Positions 1 to 9,619 of a stretch of 64,000 nt of DNA are shown here, in pieces; the stretch's first letter is position 1; each line of letters begins with the position of its first letter. The stretch is from Lysinibacillus timonensis. GTDB taxonomy: Bacteria; Bacillota; Bacilli; Bacillales_A; Planococcaceae. Location of the stretch: NCBI RefSeq assembly GCF_900291985.1, contig NZ_LT985980.1:2758001-2822000 (forward strand), read 5' to 3'. The notes below the pieces were generated by a model. The model ran no database searches. It was not told where the DNA came from and saw only the letters and a list, made by a program, of their open reading frames with translations. The position numbers and the translations under genes were made by a program.

Positions 1-348
1 ATTGGAGTCATAGAGGGCGCATTTTTCAGCTTCGCACTAGGAACATTAGCTTTATTATTTGCACTTATCTTTTTTGGCAACGGACAAATTTCATCGGTTA
101 CGAACGTTCCAAAGTGGCAATTAATTGGAGGAATTCTCGGTGCATTTTTCGTCTTAGTTCAGGTGCTTGTTGTACCTAAAATCGGCGTGTCGACTACTTT
201 GCTAGCTGTCATTGTAGGACAAATTCTATTAAGTGTCGTGATTGACCATTTTGGCCTGTTTGGTGCAGAACGTCGCCCAATAGACTGGAATAAAATCGCT
301 GCCGTATTATTGATGTTTGTTGCTTTATATTTGTACAATAAAAGATAA
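1..348 (+). CDS. DMT-type transporter, YdcZ/DUF606 family (5'-truncated by window edge)
   Basis: The frame is open from base 1 and ends at a TAA at 346-348, so only the last 115 residues are visible. Three hydrophobic segments can be seen: residues about 8-22, 42-56 and 60-80, with a short one near the C-terminus ending in YLYNKR. The segment VPKIGVSTTLLAVIVGQ followed by VVIDHFGLFG is characteristic of the YdcZ (DUF606) branch of small drug/metabolite transporters, which are often found as paired half-size proteins in the membrane. Substrate is unknown. A bidirectional terminator separates it from the convergent regulator gene. Confidence 0.75.
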   Translation: MGVIEGAFFSFALGTLALLFALIFFGNGQISSVTNVPKWQLIGGILGAFFVLVQVLVVPKIGVSTTLLAVIVGQILLSVVIDHFGLFGAERRPIDWNKIAAVLLMFVALYLYNKR

Positions 349-444
349 TATAAGAATTATAGGAGCTTTTCTCTAGTTACCTAACAACGAATACGAGAGG
401 GGCATCACTATAAAATGGAGATAAAAGAAAATCTCGAAAAGAAG

Positions 445-489
445 AGGCATTTCCAAGATAGACGTAGGCTATTTTGGAAATGCCTTTTT
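445..489. terminator. Bidirectional rho-independent terminator
   Basis: Arms aggcatttccaa (445-456) and ttggaaatgcctt (474-486) pair around a loop. T-rich tract follows on the plus strand (tttta) and the minus strand exits into tcttttcg. It lies between two convergent genes and can serve both. Confidence 0.8.
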
Positions 490-490
490 A

Positions 491-1879
491 TTAGCCCAAA
501 TATTGTTTTAAGATAATGAGCCCAAGTGTTAATTCATCTAATGATTTGGTAGATGAAAGGGCAACGCGCAAATATTGATTAGAAGAGGTTTGTCCACTCA
601 AAAAACGATCGGAATGAAATACGCGAATTCCATTTCTTTTTAGTTCTGATTCCAATTGTACAGAATCATGTTCTCCTTGTATTGGTAGCCAACGATAAAA
701 ACTTAGTGGGTGTCCAACATGGTGATTGGTAGGGAAGTATTCGAAAAATAACTCATTAGCCGCTTGTGCAAGCTGTTTCTTAGAAGCTACAATTTCGTAT
801 GCCTTACCAGATAAGATTAACTCTGTGATCACTTCTGCATCTAACGAAGAGGTTTTCACATTAATATTAAAAATTGCCCGCAAAAGCTTCTCACGTAATG
901 CTTCCCCGTAAGCAAGGTAAGCCACCCGTAATCCAGAGCAGATTGATTTTGAAGTTCCACAAATATAAACCGTTTGTTCTGGCAACAAATTGTACATTGG
1001 CTGCTTGTAGTCTGCGATTACCCCTGCAGTTAAAAAGGCATGAATATCATCCTCGATTAAAATCAAACGATGTTTCCGAATGACATCTGCCAATTCGCGC
1101 TTTCGAAAATCAGGAATCATGATCGTTGTTGGATTGGAACAAGAGGGCATAAGGAAAATACCACGAATATTTAGTTGGCTACATTGCCTATCTAGCTCTT
1201 CAGGAAGCATGCCACATTCATCTCCCGAAATAGGAACTAATTGGATATGGAAGATCTTTGCTAATTCAATGAAATTTGAAAAAGTATAGAAATCGGTGGC
1301 GATACGATCTCCAGGTTCAAACAATGCTGATATAGTAATCGCCAATGCATTTTGTGTCCCTGAAACAATAGCGACATGGTCTGGATCTGTTTGAACACCA
1401 AAAGATTCTATCCAGTTAAGTGCCGCGGTTTTATGATGGGGAATGCCAGTTGGATGATTGTAGTCGAGTAAATGATCTAAATATCTCTTTTTCACGATCT
1501 CTTGAATGGTGTTTGACACTAGTCCATTTGTTTGTTCAAAAGAGGCAACGAAACCAAGGTCAATTTGGTTTTCTGATTGATGTGCTGTAATGGTAATGGA
1601 ACGAATGGCATTTGCCGACACAAATGTCCCACTTCCCGTTATGGCATAAATAAGTCCTTTTTCTTCACAAAGTTTATAAGCCCTAGTAATCGTCGTAAAG
1701 TTTAAATCTAGAAAATCTGCTAATTCTCGTTGAGGAGGTAGTTTTGTTCCAGGTGCTAGAAAGCCATTAAGTATTTCCTGTTCAAGTAAGGCTGCGATGG
1801 ATTGATAATAAGGGCGCTTCAGCGTACTCTTATCAGGTTTCCAAGACATTGGATAATGATCAAATGAATTTACTGGCAT
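491..1879 (-). CDS. MocR-type GntR/aminotransferase-fold transcriptional regulator
   Basis: A 462-residue protein with an N-terminal GntR-type winged helix (about residues 22-95; motif PGTKLPPQRELADFLDLN, then TTITRAYKLCEEKG) joined to a fold-type I aminotransferase domain (about 125-460). The probable PLP lysine lies in GTSKSICSGLRVAY, near residue 308, and the preceding IEDDIHAF carries the pyridine-binding Asp. MocR proteins bind PLP or an amino-acid adduct and usually control a neighbouring, often divergent gene. Here the divergent genes are azlCD, and four copies of one dyad fill the gap, so the likely role is control of the AzlCD branched-chain amino-acid exporter and of itself. The effector is inference. 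Confidence 0.88.
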   Translation of the reverse strand: MPVNSFDHYPMSWKPDKSTLKRPYYQSIAALLEQEILNGFLAPGTKLPPQRELADFLDLNFTTITRAYKLCEEKGLIYAITGSGTFVSANAIRSITITAHQSENQIDLGFVASFEQTNGLVSNTIQEIVKKRYLDHLLDYNHPTGIPHHKTAALNWIESFGVQTDPDHVAIVSGTQNALAITISALFEPGDRIATDFYTFSNFIELAKIFHIQLVPISGDECGMLPEELDRQCSQLNIRGIFLMPSCSNPTTIMIPDFRKRELADVIRKHRLILIEDDIHAFLTAGVIADYKQPMYNLLPEQTVYICGTSKSICSGLRVAYLAYGEALREKLLRAIFNINVKTSSLDAEVITELILSGKAYEIVASKKQLAQAANELFFEYFPTNHHVGHPLSFYRWLPIQGEHDSVQLESELKRNGIRVFHSDRFLSGQTSSNQYLRVALSSTKSLDELTLGLIILKQYLG

Positions 1880-1906
1880 AGGACATCACCTCTTGCAGGA
1901 TGTTTT

Positions 1907-2253
1907 CCATACAATTATATCATGATTGTATGGGAATATTATGGGGAATAATTTGAGGGAATGTGAAAAGATAGTTTGTTAGAAATATTGGAGATGTCCT
2001 TGAAACCATACAATCTAGTAAATATCGTATGGAAAGATGATTGGTTTAGAATCAAGTGTTCTTTAAGAGGACAACCAAATAAATAGGGTTAGGATATTTG
2101 AAGTGGTTTGTCGAATACATACAATTCTGCTTTGAGCGTATGGAAAGTTACGGTTCAAAAAAGTCAGTCTTCATCAAGCCCAAACTGAATTTGTATAGAT
2201 TTTGATATCGAAGCATAATTGTAATCCATACAATTCTGTTATTTATTGTATGG
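1907..2253. promoter_or_regulatory. Four-copy operator array for the MocR-type regulator
   Basis: Four dyads share the form ccatacaat-N9/10-attgtatgg: 1907-1933 (perfect 9-bp arms), 2006-2032 (right arm atcgtatgg), 2117-2143 (acatacaat ... agcgtatgg) and 2226-2253 (perfect arms, 10-base spacer). Start-to-start distances are 99, 111 and 109 bp. They lie only in the gap between the regulator and azlC. Binding by this regulator is inferred from position. Confidence 0.75.
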
Positions 2254-2303
2254 ATTTCGTGTGATATAAATGAATAAAAATTCAATAGCAGGATGTGAAA
2301 TAG

Positions 2304-3005
2304 GTGAGTAAAAGAACAGCATTTCGTGTTGCATTTCCACATACCGTTCCGATTTTGGCGGGATTTGTATTTCTAGGAATGGCATATGGGATATTTATGA
2401 ATTCACTAGGTTTTCATGCACTATATCCGATTCTGATGAGTTTATTTATCTTTGCAGGATCCATGGAGTTTGTTGCTGCGAGCCTATTACTAACGGCATT
2501 TAATCCATTAGATGCTTTGTTTTTAACGTTGATGGTTAATGCAAGGCATTTGTTTTATGGAATATCAATGTTGGATAAGTACAGAAACGTAGGGAAGAAA
2601 AAAGGATACTTAATTTATGGATTATGCGATGAATCATTCGCCATTAATAGTGCCATCAATCTTCCGAAGGATGTTGATAAGGGCTGGGTTATGTTTTTCA
2701 TAACATTATTGAACCACTTCTATTGGGTATTAGGCTCAACAATTGGAGGTCTTTTTGGCTCCTTAATTAAGTTCAATACAGAAGGACTGAAGTTTGTGAT
2801 GACGGCACTATTTGTTGTCATTTTCATAGAACAGTGGATTCATGCGAAAAACCATCGTAGTGCAATTGTGGGACTTGGGATATCAGCAGTATGTTTAATG
2901 ATCTTTGGGGGTGAGAGCTTCATAATCCCTGCAATGGTAGCTATTTTAGGAATACTTACACTTATGAAAAAGCCATTAGAGAAAGCTGAGATGGAACCAA
3001 TATGA
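2304..3005 (+). CDS. azlC: AzlC family branched-chain amino-acid exporter, large subunit
   Basis: A 233-residue membrane protein with a GTG start at 2304. AzlC hallmarks are visible: [29 protein letters not shown] and [10 protein letters not shown]. AzlC and AzlD together form an exporter for branched-chain amino acids or their analogues (known for B. subtilis AzlCD and the BrnFE family). The stop codon overlaps the azlD start by four bases, so the two are translationally coupled. Four operator dyads stand upstream, suggesting control by the divergent MocR-type protein instead of the Lrp-like AzlB of B. subtilis; that is inference. Confidence 0.9.
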   Translation: MSKRTAFRVAFPHTVPILAGFVFLGMAYGIFMNSLGFHALYPILMSLFIFAGSMEFVAASLLLTAFNPLDALFLTLMVNARHLFYGISMLDKYRNVGKKKGYLIYGLCDESFAINSAINLPKDVDKGWVMFFITLLNHFYWVLGSTIGGLFGSLIKFNTEGLKFVMTALFVVIFIEQWIHAKNHRSAIVGLGISAVCLMIFGGESFIIPAMVAILGILTLMKKPLEKAEMEPI

Positions 3006-3334
3006 CCATGACGATAACACAACAAATCATAACAATTGGGATGGTTGTATTAGGGACGATGCTGACAAGGTTTATTCCATTCATGCTATTCCCATCAGGT
3101 AAACCAACACCTAAATACGTACAGTATCTCGGCAAAGTTCTACCAGCTGCAGTAATTGGACTTTTGGTTGTTTATTGTTTTAAGGATGTAAGCTTTCTCT
3201 CTGGAAACCATGGAATTCCTGATCTTATTGGGGTCTTAATCGTGGCAATGCTCCATTTTTGGAAGAGGCAGATGCTTCTCTCCATTGCTGGAGGGACGAT
3301 TGTTTACATGATTTTAGTGCAATCAGTTTTTTAA
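3002..3334 (+). CDS. azlD: AzlD family branched-chain amino-acid exporter, small subunit
   Basis: A 110-residue protein with four predicted membrane segments. The sequence [18 protein letters not shown] near residues 17-34 matches the start of AzlD/BrnE proteins (TRxxPF). It starts inside the azlC stop (ATGA overlap at 3002-3005). It is the obligate partner of AzlC in the exporter complex. The last gene of a two-gene operon. Confidence 0.9.
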   Translation: MTMTITQQIITIGMVVLGTMLTRFIPFMLFPSGKPTPKYVQYLGKVLPAAVIGLLVVYCFKDVSFLSGNHGIPDLIGVLIVAMLHFWKRQMLLSIAGGTIVYMILVQSVF

Positions 3335-3378
3335 GTAGCTTATTTCGTCAAATGCTAAACCTATGGAGTGAATAACCT

Positions 3379-3410
3379 TGGCGATAATCCATGATGGGTC
3401 GGCCTTTTTT
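3379..3410 (+). terminator. Possible weak terminator after azlCD
   Basis: The stretch ggcgataatcc ... gggtcggcc followed by six T residues can form an imperfect hairpin after azlD. Pairing is poor, so this is tentative. The rest of the 320-bp gap to 3654 is AT-rich and shows nothing else I can support. Confidence 0.3.
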
Positions 3411-3654
3411 AAGCTGAGAGAAATACTCACATGAACGAGAAAACTTAGCAAGTTTATGGGTATTGAAGGGTTATGGTTTATTTGTTAAACTGAGTTAGTT
3501 TCTCCTCCTATGTAACATATAATAGATGGTATTTGTTTAACGGAGGTAAATTTAATTCTTTTCGCTATGAAAGATACAATAAATTTGTAACTTAATAATA
3601 CAAATCCCATTAGACGATAAAGGCTTAAAGATTAGCAGGGAGGCGCACATCAAG

Positions 3655-4905
3655 ATGAACAAGCAGGAGAGTAGCTATAGATGGGTCGTATTTGGAGTTG
3701 TTCTTCTTTCGTATATTATTATTGTAAGCCAGCGAACCGCTCCGGGTTTGATTACCGACCAATTAATGAGTGAGTTCCAATTGACTGCTGCAGTCATAGG
3801 ACTCATTAGTAGTTTTCAATTTTTTGCATATGCGGGGCTACAAATTCCTGCGGGTTTAATGACAGACCGGTATGGGCCTAATTTATTTTTAATTGTTGGT
3901 ACCTTTCTAGCAGGACTAGGAAGTGTATTATATAGCGTTTCAAGCCATGAATATTTGTTAATGATTGCTAGATTACTAGTTGGTGTCGGTGATGCGACGA
4001 TCTTTGTTAACCTAATATTAATTATGACGCAATGGTTTAAGCCACAAGAATTCGTCAAGTTACTAGGTATTATTTCATTAGCTGCGAGCTTCGGTTCGTT
4101 AGTTGCAACTGTCCCTTATTCTTGGTGGATTGCACATGCCAATTGGCGACAGCCGTTTTTCATTACGGGGATGGTTTTAGTTGTCTTAGCCTTTGTTCTA
4201 TATATCGTTCTTGTAACACAGCCAAAGAAACGATTTCATGAAGGATCATTAGTGAAGGCAAATACTGAGAAACCAAAAGAAAGTGTATGGGCGATTTTAA
4301 AAAGACTTGTTGTCACTCGACAGGCTTGGGCAACATTTCTATGTCACTTTGGAATCGTTGGTGTTTACGTAGGATTTATTGGTTCTTGGGGTGTTCCCTA
4401 TGGTATTCATGTATTTGATTTGACTCGTGCACAAGCAAGCCAATTGATGATGTATGGTTTAATTGGAGCCATTATAGGCGGATTATTTTTAAGCTGGATT
4501 ACCAGTCATATTCAATCTATTAGAAAAGCTTATAGTTTCATACAGTTAACCGTATTTGCGAGCTGGTGTGGGTTGTTCCTAGCCGGTGTTACGCCTTCCT
4601 ATGGATTAGTGATCGTTTTCTTAGTGGTAATCGGATTTGGAATGGGTGTTTGCTCATTGACCTTTGCAGTCGTTCGAGATTCATTTGCAGCTGACGAAAT
4701 TGGGGTTGCGACTGGATTTGCCAATATGGGCGGTTTTTTGAGTGCCGTATTATTACCGATTTTTTTCGGAAATGTACTCGATTTATTCCCACAAGAATTA
4801 GTCAATACAGGGTATCATTACGGCTTTATTATCCCAGCGGTATTTTCATTGATGGGGGTAATAGGGACGTTAATGATTAAGGGAGTAAAGAAAGTGGATT
4901 TATAA
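3655..4905 (+). CDS. MFS transporter
   Basis: A 416-residue, twelve-segment major facilitator protein. The ribosome site AGGGAGG sits just ahead of ATG 3655. The first-loop signature between segments 2 and 3 is GLMTDRYGPNLFLIVGT, and segment 4 begins ARLLVGVGDATIFVN. A charged central loop (KKRFHEGSLVKANTEKPKES, about residues 191-210) divides the halves. It resembles hexuronate/nitrate-type MFS members in general layout, but I cannot name a substrate. It is a single-gene unit ended by a strong terminator. Confidence 0.85.
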   Translation: MNKQESSYRWVVFGVVLLSYIIIVSQRTAPGLITDQLMSEFQLTAAVIGLISSFQFFAYAGLQIPAGLMTDRYGPNLFLIVGTFLAGLGSVLYSVSSHEYLLMIARLLVGVGDATIFVNLILIMTQWFKPQEFVKLLGIISLAASFGSLVATVPYSWWIAHANWRQPFFITGMVLVVLAFVLYIVLVTQPKKRFHEGSLVKANTEKPKESVWAILKRLVVTRQAWATFLCHFGIVGVYVGFIGSWGVPYGIHVFDLTRAQASQLMMYGLIGAIIGGLFLSWITSHIQSIRKAYSFIQLTVFASWCGLFLAGVTPSYGLVIVFLVVIGFGMGVCSLTFAVVRDSFAADEIGVATGFANMGGFLSAVLLPIFFGNVLDLFPQELVNTGYHYGFIIPAVFSLMGVIGTLMIKGVKKVDL

Positions 4906-4942
4906 GTCAAAACTAATACTGAACTAGATGAATAAAAAAGGG

Positions 4943-4973
4943 AAAAGACCGTCTGAAGTGTGACGGTCTTTTT
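4943..4973 (+). terminator. Rho-independent terminator after MFS gene
   Basis: Arms aaaagaccgtc (4943-4953) and gacggtctttt (4962-4972) form an 11-bp stem with an eight-base loop and a T tract. Confidence 0.85.
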
Positions 4974-5077
4974 ACATGTGTATAGTGCTAACTGAAGTTG
5001 ATAGTGCGATGTACAACTCCGTTAGCGGTGTAGCGGAAAATTAAAACTTAGGACATTACGTTGTCTAAAAGAAGGTC

Positions 5078-5197
5078 TTAGTAGCCTCCGCCGTAGCCAC
5101 CGTTAAAATAAGCAGCACCTACAATGATTAACAGAATGAATAATACTACAAGTAAAGCAAACTCTTTTGTGTTGTTACCATATCCGTAAGAGCCCAT
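5078..5197 (-). CDS. YjcZ family sporulation protein (tiny transmembrane peptide)
   Basis: A 39-residue peptide beginning MGSYGYGNN, with one membrane segment ([19 protein letters not shown]) and a glycine/tyrosine tail GGYGGGY. This is the layout of the YjcZ/tiny-TM family found in spore formers, where members are made during sporulation. A strong AAAGGAGG lies just upstream of ATG 5197, which decides this start over longer in-frame extensions. Monocistronic. Exact function of the family is not established. Confidence 0.85.
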   Translation of the reverse strand: MGSYGYGNNTKEFALLVVLFILLIIVGAAYFNGGYGGGY

Positions 5198-5478
5198 TCT
5201 AATTCCTCCTTTCTGTTTTCTAGTCATAATATATGGAAGATCGCAAATATGAATTGGATGTTTGACCTTATCTTCAAATAAATAGTCCGATTTAGTTATT
5301 TTTTTCATCGTCGTTTTTTAAAATGCACACTAAAGAATTGCATTATTTTAATGATGGTGAAGCGATTCCGTAGATGGATTAATTAAGAATGAGTGCAAAT
5401 CGAAAAGATGTAAGAAAGATTGTGATACATTAGTAGTACATTAGTTAATGTACTATATTGTCAAGCGAGGTAAGTTTC

Positions 5479-6096
5479 ATGTTTATAGATCAATTGAAGG
5501 GTCAGTTAAGTCAACACCAGTCTTTATTTATAGGGGAGGAGACGGCTTTTCGCTCTGCTGTGCTGATTCCACTAGTAAAGAAGGATGATGAATGGCATGT
5601 GTTGTTTGAAGTGCGTTCATTGAATATGAGAAAGCAGCCTGGTGATATTAGTTTTCCTGGCGGACGAATCGATCCAACCGATCCGAATGCCTTGGCTGCA
5701 GCATTAAGAGAAACGCATGAGGAATTAGGGGTTGATCCAGCTCAAATTCAACTAGTAGGCCATTTGAGTCCCTACGTCTCATCGCCTTCTTTTGTTGTGT
5801 ATCCGTTTGTAGCAACAATTGATTATGATAAAACGATCCATTCTTTTAATAAAGAAGAAGTAGAAGAGGTATTTACGGTACCAATCAGTTGGTTATTACA
5901 ATATGAGCCTTATAAACATATAGTATCTGTTGAAATGAAGCCCGCACCTGATTTCCCATTTGAAAAAATTATGAACGGCACAGAGTATCAATGGCGAACA
6001 CGTCTTATGGAAGAATGGTTCTTTGATTATAGGAAATATACGATTTGGGGGTTAACTGCTAGAATTTTGAAACATTTCATAGAGGTCATCAAATAA
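5479..6096 (+). CDS. Nudix hydrolase, CoA pyrophosphatase type
   Basis: A 205-residue protein from ATG 5479, preferred because GAGGT precedes it at proper spacing; a TTG at 5458 is in frame but lacks a ribosome site. The family mark VRSLNMRKQPGDISFPGG leads into the Nudix box, ALRETHEELGV, near residues 75-88. The combination of the RSxxxRxxxGxISFPGG motif and the Nudix box is that of CoA pyrophosphatases (NudL/Nudt7-like), which cut CoA to 4'-phosphopantetheine and 3',5'-ADP using Mg2+ or Mn2+. Cytosolic. Terminator follows. Confidence 0.9.
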   Translation: MFIDQLKGQLSQHQSLFIGEETAFRSAVLIPLVKKDDEWHVLFEVRSLNMRKQPGDISFPGGRIDPTDPNALAAALRETHEELGVDPAQIQLVGHLSPYVSSPSFVVYPFVATIDYDKTIHSFNKEEVEEVFTVPISWLLQYEPYKHIVSVEMKPAPDFPFEKIMNGTEYQWRTRLMEEWFFDYRKYTIWGLTARILKHFIEVIK

Positions 6097-6143
6097 GCTT
6101 TAGATCATTTTGAAATGAATACGGGATAGTGGATCATTACTTA

Positions 6144-6186
6144 GAAACAAGAGGTTTTCGGCAGGATAATCTCTTGTTCTTTTTTG
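6144..6186 (+). terminator. Rho-independent terminator after Nudix gene
   Basis: Stem aacaagag (6146-6153) with ctcttgtt (6171-6178), followed by ctttttt. Confidence 0.7.
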
Positions 6187-6378
6187 TTCAAAGGCCTGGT
6201 TGTAGAATTTTGAAACAGATGTTATTTCCATTTTGAGGCTATTTAGTGTGGCAATGGTAGTATACATGCAATTTTACACTTTTTATAGATATATCCAAGG
6301 TCTCCTAGTAGAATTTAGTTTAGTATAGTAAAATAGTAGAGTTAAATTAGATGGTATACATAAAAGGAGTTCTCATCA

Positions 6379-7125
6379 TTGAATAATCTAAATTTAATAG
6401 TCACAGCAATCGGAGGCGTTATGCTTTTAATTGCTCTCATTATATTAATCGTTAATATGTCTAAAGGGACATTTAAAATAAACTTAAGTACCGGATCTCT
6501 ACTATCACTAAGTGTAGTTACATTAATTGCTGGGTTTGTTTTAAAAGGCCCGGTTGTAGGTGAAGTGGGCCTAATGAAAGAGGATACTAATAAGAGCCAT
6601 TCTACGAGTAATGAACCAATAAGTGGCGGAACATCACATAGTGGGCTAACGAATAGTACATCTACAGTTGATGAAAGTAATCAGGGAATTAGTGATAGTC
6701 ATCAGCTAAATTTGGCTACGGTTGCGGGAGAGAAAGTTAGTTCGATATCTGACGAAAATAGCGTGAAAGCCTTGAACCAGAAAGACAAGGTGAAAGTAGA
6801 GCCAGTCACATTTACTGAAGAAGATTTAATTGGTGCTTGGCATTGGAATGATGGCGAAAATTTTTACATGATCTTAAGAAAAGATGGTACTTATAGCTAT
6901 ATCGAGCAAAGTGCAGGATTTCATACTGCTGGGCTATATAGTGTTACTGTAGAAGGAGACCAGTTTGAAGTGACAGTAAAACATATCACAGGAGAATACA
7001 ACAATCAAATGTTGATTCAAGTCATGAACCAAGACCTTCTGAAGGTAAGTGAAGATAGCTACAGTTGGAGTGCAGAACGAATGAATCTTGCAGAAGCAGA
7101 AAATATTTTGAAAAGTATAGACTAG
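6379..7125 (+). CDS. Membrane-anchored protein of unknown function
   Basis: A 248-residue protein with a TTG start (AAAAGGAG at 6362-6369). Two membrane segments lie at about residues 4-25 and 37-57. A Ser/Thr/Asn-rich linker (about 68-130) follows, then a C-terminal domain with AWHWNDGENFYMILRKDGTY and EEDLIGAW, which resembles small beta-barrel (lipocalin-like) 'does it fit the model of W..D....' domains seen in Firmicute lipoproteins. I cannot assign a function. It stands alone between terminators. Confidence 0.7.
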   Translation: MNNLNLIVTAIGGVMLLIALIILIVNMSKGTFKINLSTGSLLSLSVVTLIAGFVLKGPVVGEVGLMKEDTNKSHSTSNEPISGGTSHSGLTNSTSTVDESNQGISDSHQLNLATVAGEKVSSISDENSVKALNQKDKVKVEPVTFTEEDLIGAWHWNDGENFYMILRKDGTYSYIEQSAGFHTAGLYSVTVEGDQFEVTVKHITGEYNNQMLIQVMNQDLLKVSEDSYSWSAERMNLAEAENILKSID

Positions 7126-7253
7126 TACAGTTTCAGTACTATTTACAGTAAAGCATGTAAAGGTTATGTAAAAATTACCAGTTAATTATTAACAGGTAGT
7201 TCATTATCTATTATAATATTAGAGAGTAAAGAGATACTCGAACACGCGCAAAG

Positions 7254-7284
7254 GGCTAGGACATTTTGTTCTAGTCTTTTTTTA
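7254..7284 (+). terminator. Rho-independent terminator
   Basis: Stem gctaggac (7256-7263) with gttctagtc (7269-7277), followed by seven T residues. The 350-bp gap up to 7474 holds this hairpin and an AT-rich stretch (a tataat is visible in 7380-7410) that probably contains the promoter of the next gene. Confidence 0.7.
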
Positions 7285-7474
7285 TGCATTAGAAAATGAT
7301 TTGCTAATTCTAAACCTCATTTAAGATAAAAGACCTAATCTCAATTAAAATGTCCTATTTTTTAAAGTGAGTTTATGCTATTATCTAGTATAATAATATA
7401 AATAATCCATTTATCACACTTTTACGTAATATTATGGTAATTTTATTCCAAATATAATAAGAGGTTATGATTTT

Positions 7475-9517
7475 ATGTTTTCTTCACCTAATACAACTAG
7501 CATCACAATACTAGAAGGAGAGTACTCTGTCACAGTCGTAATTTTATCTATCATCATTGCCTGTCTAGCATCTTACACAGCAATCATTATGAATCAGCGG
7601 GTAAAACAAAATCTATTTTTTAATAAACATTTTTATATGATGTTAGCCTCTTTTGCGATGGGGTTGGGAATTTGGTCGATGCATTTTATCGGAATGAGCG
7701 CCTTTATGTTGCCGGCTTCCATGAAATATAATGTCTTTCTAACGGTTTTGTCTGCTATCCCAGCGGTATTTGCATCATATATTGCTTTCTTTTTTGCAAA
7801 CCGATTGAACAAAAATCACGGGTTATATGTTTTTACCGGGATCGTGATGGGACTTGGGATTGCGGCGATGCATTATATCGGTATGGCAGCCATGGAGATG
7901 GAAGTGAAATATTATTATAAGCCGTGGATTTTTATTGCATCTATTGCCATTGCAATTGTCGTATCGTATGTAGCGCTCTTTATTCTTTCCGCATTACGAC
8001 AGAGAAATCATTTCATTAATATACTAGTTTCCATACTGATGGGTCTAGCAGTCACAAGTATGCATTATACAGGGATGTATGCTGTTGTCTTTTATGTAGA
8101 AGGTGAATTGGAACATCATACACATGCTATGCATGCGATGGATATGAAACTGCTGATCTATGTTGTGACGGCAGGAATTCTTTTATTGTTTTTTTTAACG
8201 GGTCTTACAAGTATGCTTGGTCGCTATGCGGATTATCGTTTAACGTATTTTGATGCACTAACAAAGTTTCCTAACCAAAGGCAGTTTGAAAAGGATTTAA
8301 ATAATTTAAGGGTTGCCGGAAGTCTAGCTATTGTTCATATCGATCAATTGGAAAAATGGGTTAGTGCTTACGGATATTCTTTTGGTGATGAAATCGTCAG
8401 ATCAATTGGGGATGAACTCCAAATATTGAACACGTCTACGACAAAAGTGTACCGAATAGAAGGAAATCGTTTTGCAATGATAAGTTCTAATGACAACGGT
8501 TATAGATCGATGAAGAGGTTAATTGAAGGTATATTATCGACATTTAAAGAACCGATAAAGATTGATAATCATCAGATAAAAATAGATATGATTTGTGCCA
8601 TGACTCATTCGAACAATAAAACCGGAGCTGAAGAACTTTTTTCGAATAGTTTGGCAGTACTTCAACACCCAACGACTAAATATAATCATGAGGTCGTTGA
8701 ATATGATCCGGAAATCCATACTTTTAGCCTTGAGAGACAAATCGAACAAGATATAAATAGTGCAATGGAGAATAATGACTTGTTTATTGTCTATCAACCA
8801 AAAGTATATTCAAATACAAAAGAAATATCAGGCTTAGAAGCACTGTTACGTTGGGTACATCCAAAACATGGGTTCATTTCCCCTGGCGTTTTTGTTCCGA
8901 TATTAGAGGAAAAGGGAAGAATATTTGATGTCACAGACTGGGTTATTGAACGGGTTTGTGAACAAATTGCTCAATTTCTTAAGCAAGGTGTCCCATTTTC
9001 GCATGTGTCGGTCAATATTCCAGGTCCATATATTACATCGCCTGAGTTGTTGAACATTATTGAGGAAAATCTAACAAAATATAATATTGACAGTCAATAT
9101 TTAGAGCTTGAAATTACAGAAACAAGCGTAATACATAATATTGAAAATGCGATGACAGCATTGAGTAACTATAAAGAAATTGACATTGGTGTAGCATTAG
9201 ATGATTTTGGAACAGGGTTGTCTTCGTTGTCTTATTTGAAAATGATGCCAGTCTCAACTATTAAAATCGATAAATCCTTTGTTGATGGAGTTCCTCTTTC
9301 AGATAAAGATTCAGCTGTTTTAAAGGCAATCGTTAGATTATGTGATTCTCTCAATTTAAAAGTAGTGATTGAAGGAGTCGAAACAGAAGAACAATATCAC
9401 TTCATTACATCCTTTACAGAAAATGCTCATATTCAAGGTTATTACTTCTCACGTCCTTTAAAGGTGGATGAACTATTGGCATGGATTGCTGAAAGGGAAA
9501 AAACACTGATCAGTTAG
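7475..9517 (+). CDS. MHYT-GGDEF(degenerate)-EAL c-di-GMP phosphodiesterase
   Basis: A 680-residue membrane protein. Seven membrane segments (about residues 15-250) carry three MHYT-type motifs, MHFIGMS, MHYIGMA and MHYTGMY, thought to sense a diatomic gas through a metal. A GGDEF domain follows (about 265-400), but its active site reads EGNRF in place of GGDEF, so cyclase activity is unlikely. The EAL domain (about 425-675) keeps the catalytic set: EALLRW, SVNI, ELEITET, DDFGTGLSSLSYL, KIDKSFV, EGVET and QGYYF. The expected activity is hydrolysis of c-di-GMP to pGpG, tuned by the sensor part. Monocistronic. Confidence 0.92.
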   Translation: MFSSPNTTSITILEGEYSVTVVILSIIIACLASYTAIIMNQRVKQNLFFNKHFYMMLASFAMGLGIWSMHFIGMSAFMLPASMKYNVFLTVLSAIPAVFASYIAFFFANRLNKNHGLYVFTGIVMGLGIAAMHYIGMAAMEMEVKYYYKPWIFIASIAIAIVVSYVALFILSALRQRNHFINILVSILMGLAVTSMHYTGMYAVVFYVEGELEHHTHAMHAMDMKLLIYVVTAGILLLFFLTGLTSMLGRYADYRLTYFDALTKFPNQRQFEKDLNNLRVAGSLAIVHIDQLEKWVSAYGYSFGDEIVRSIGDELQILNTSTTKVYRIEGNRFAMISSNDNGYRSMKRLIEGILSTFKEPIKIDNHQIKIDMICAMTHSNNKTGAEELFSNSLAVLQHPTTKYNHEVVEYDPEIHTFSLERQIEQDINSAMENNDLFIVYQPKVYSNTKEISGLEALLRWVHPKHGFISPGVFVPILEEKGRIFDVTDWVIERVCEQIAQFLKQGVPFSHVSVNIPGPYITSPELLNIIEENLTKYNIDSQYLELEITETSVIHNIENAMTALSNYKEIDIGVALDDFGTGLSSLSYLKMMPVSTIKIDKSFVDGVPLSDKDSAVLKAIVRLCDSLNLKVVIEGVETEEQYHFITSFTENAHIQGYYFSRPLKVDELLAWIAEREKTLIS

Positions 9518-9564
9518 TTGATGGTGTGGAATTTTAGTGCGATTTTGTACGGTTATTAAATAAA

Positions 9565-9608
9565 TACCAGATACACATAAGATTTGCGAGATCTATGTGT
9601 ATCTGGTA
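9565..9608. terminator. Bidirectional terminator
   Basis: Perfect 15-bp stem: taccagatacacata (9565-9579) with tatgtgtatctggta (9594-9608), followed by aattttgtt. It lies between convergent genes. Confidence 0.88.
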
Positions 9609-9619
9609 ATTTTGTTAGC

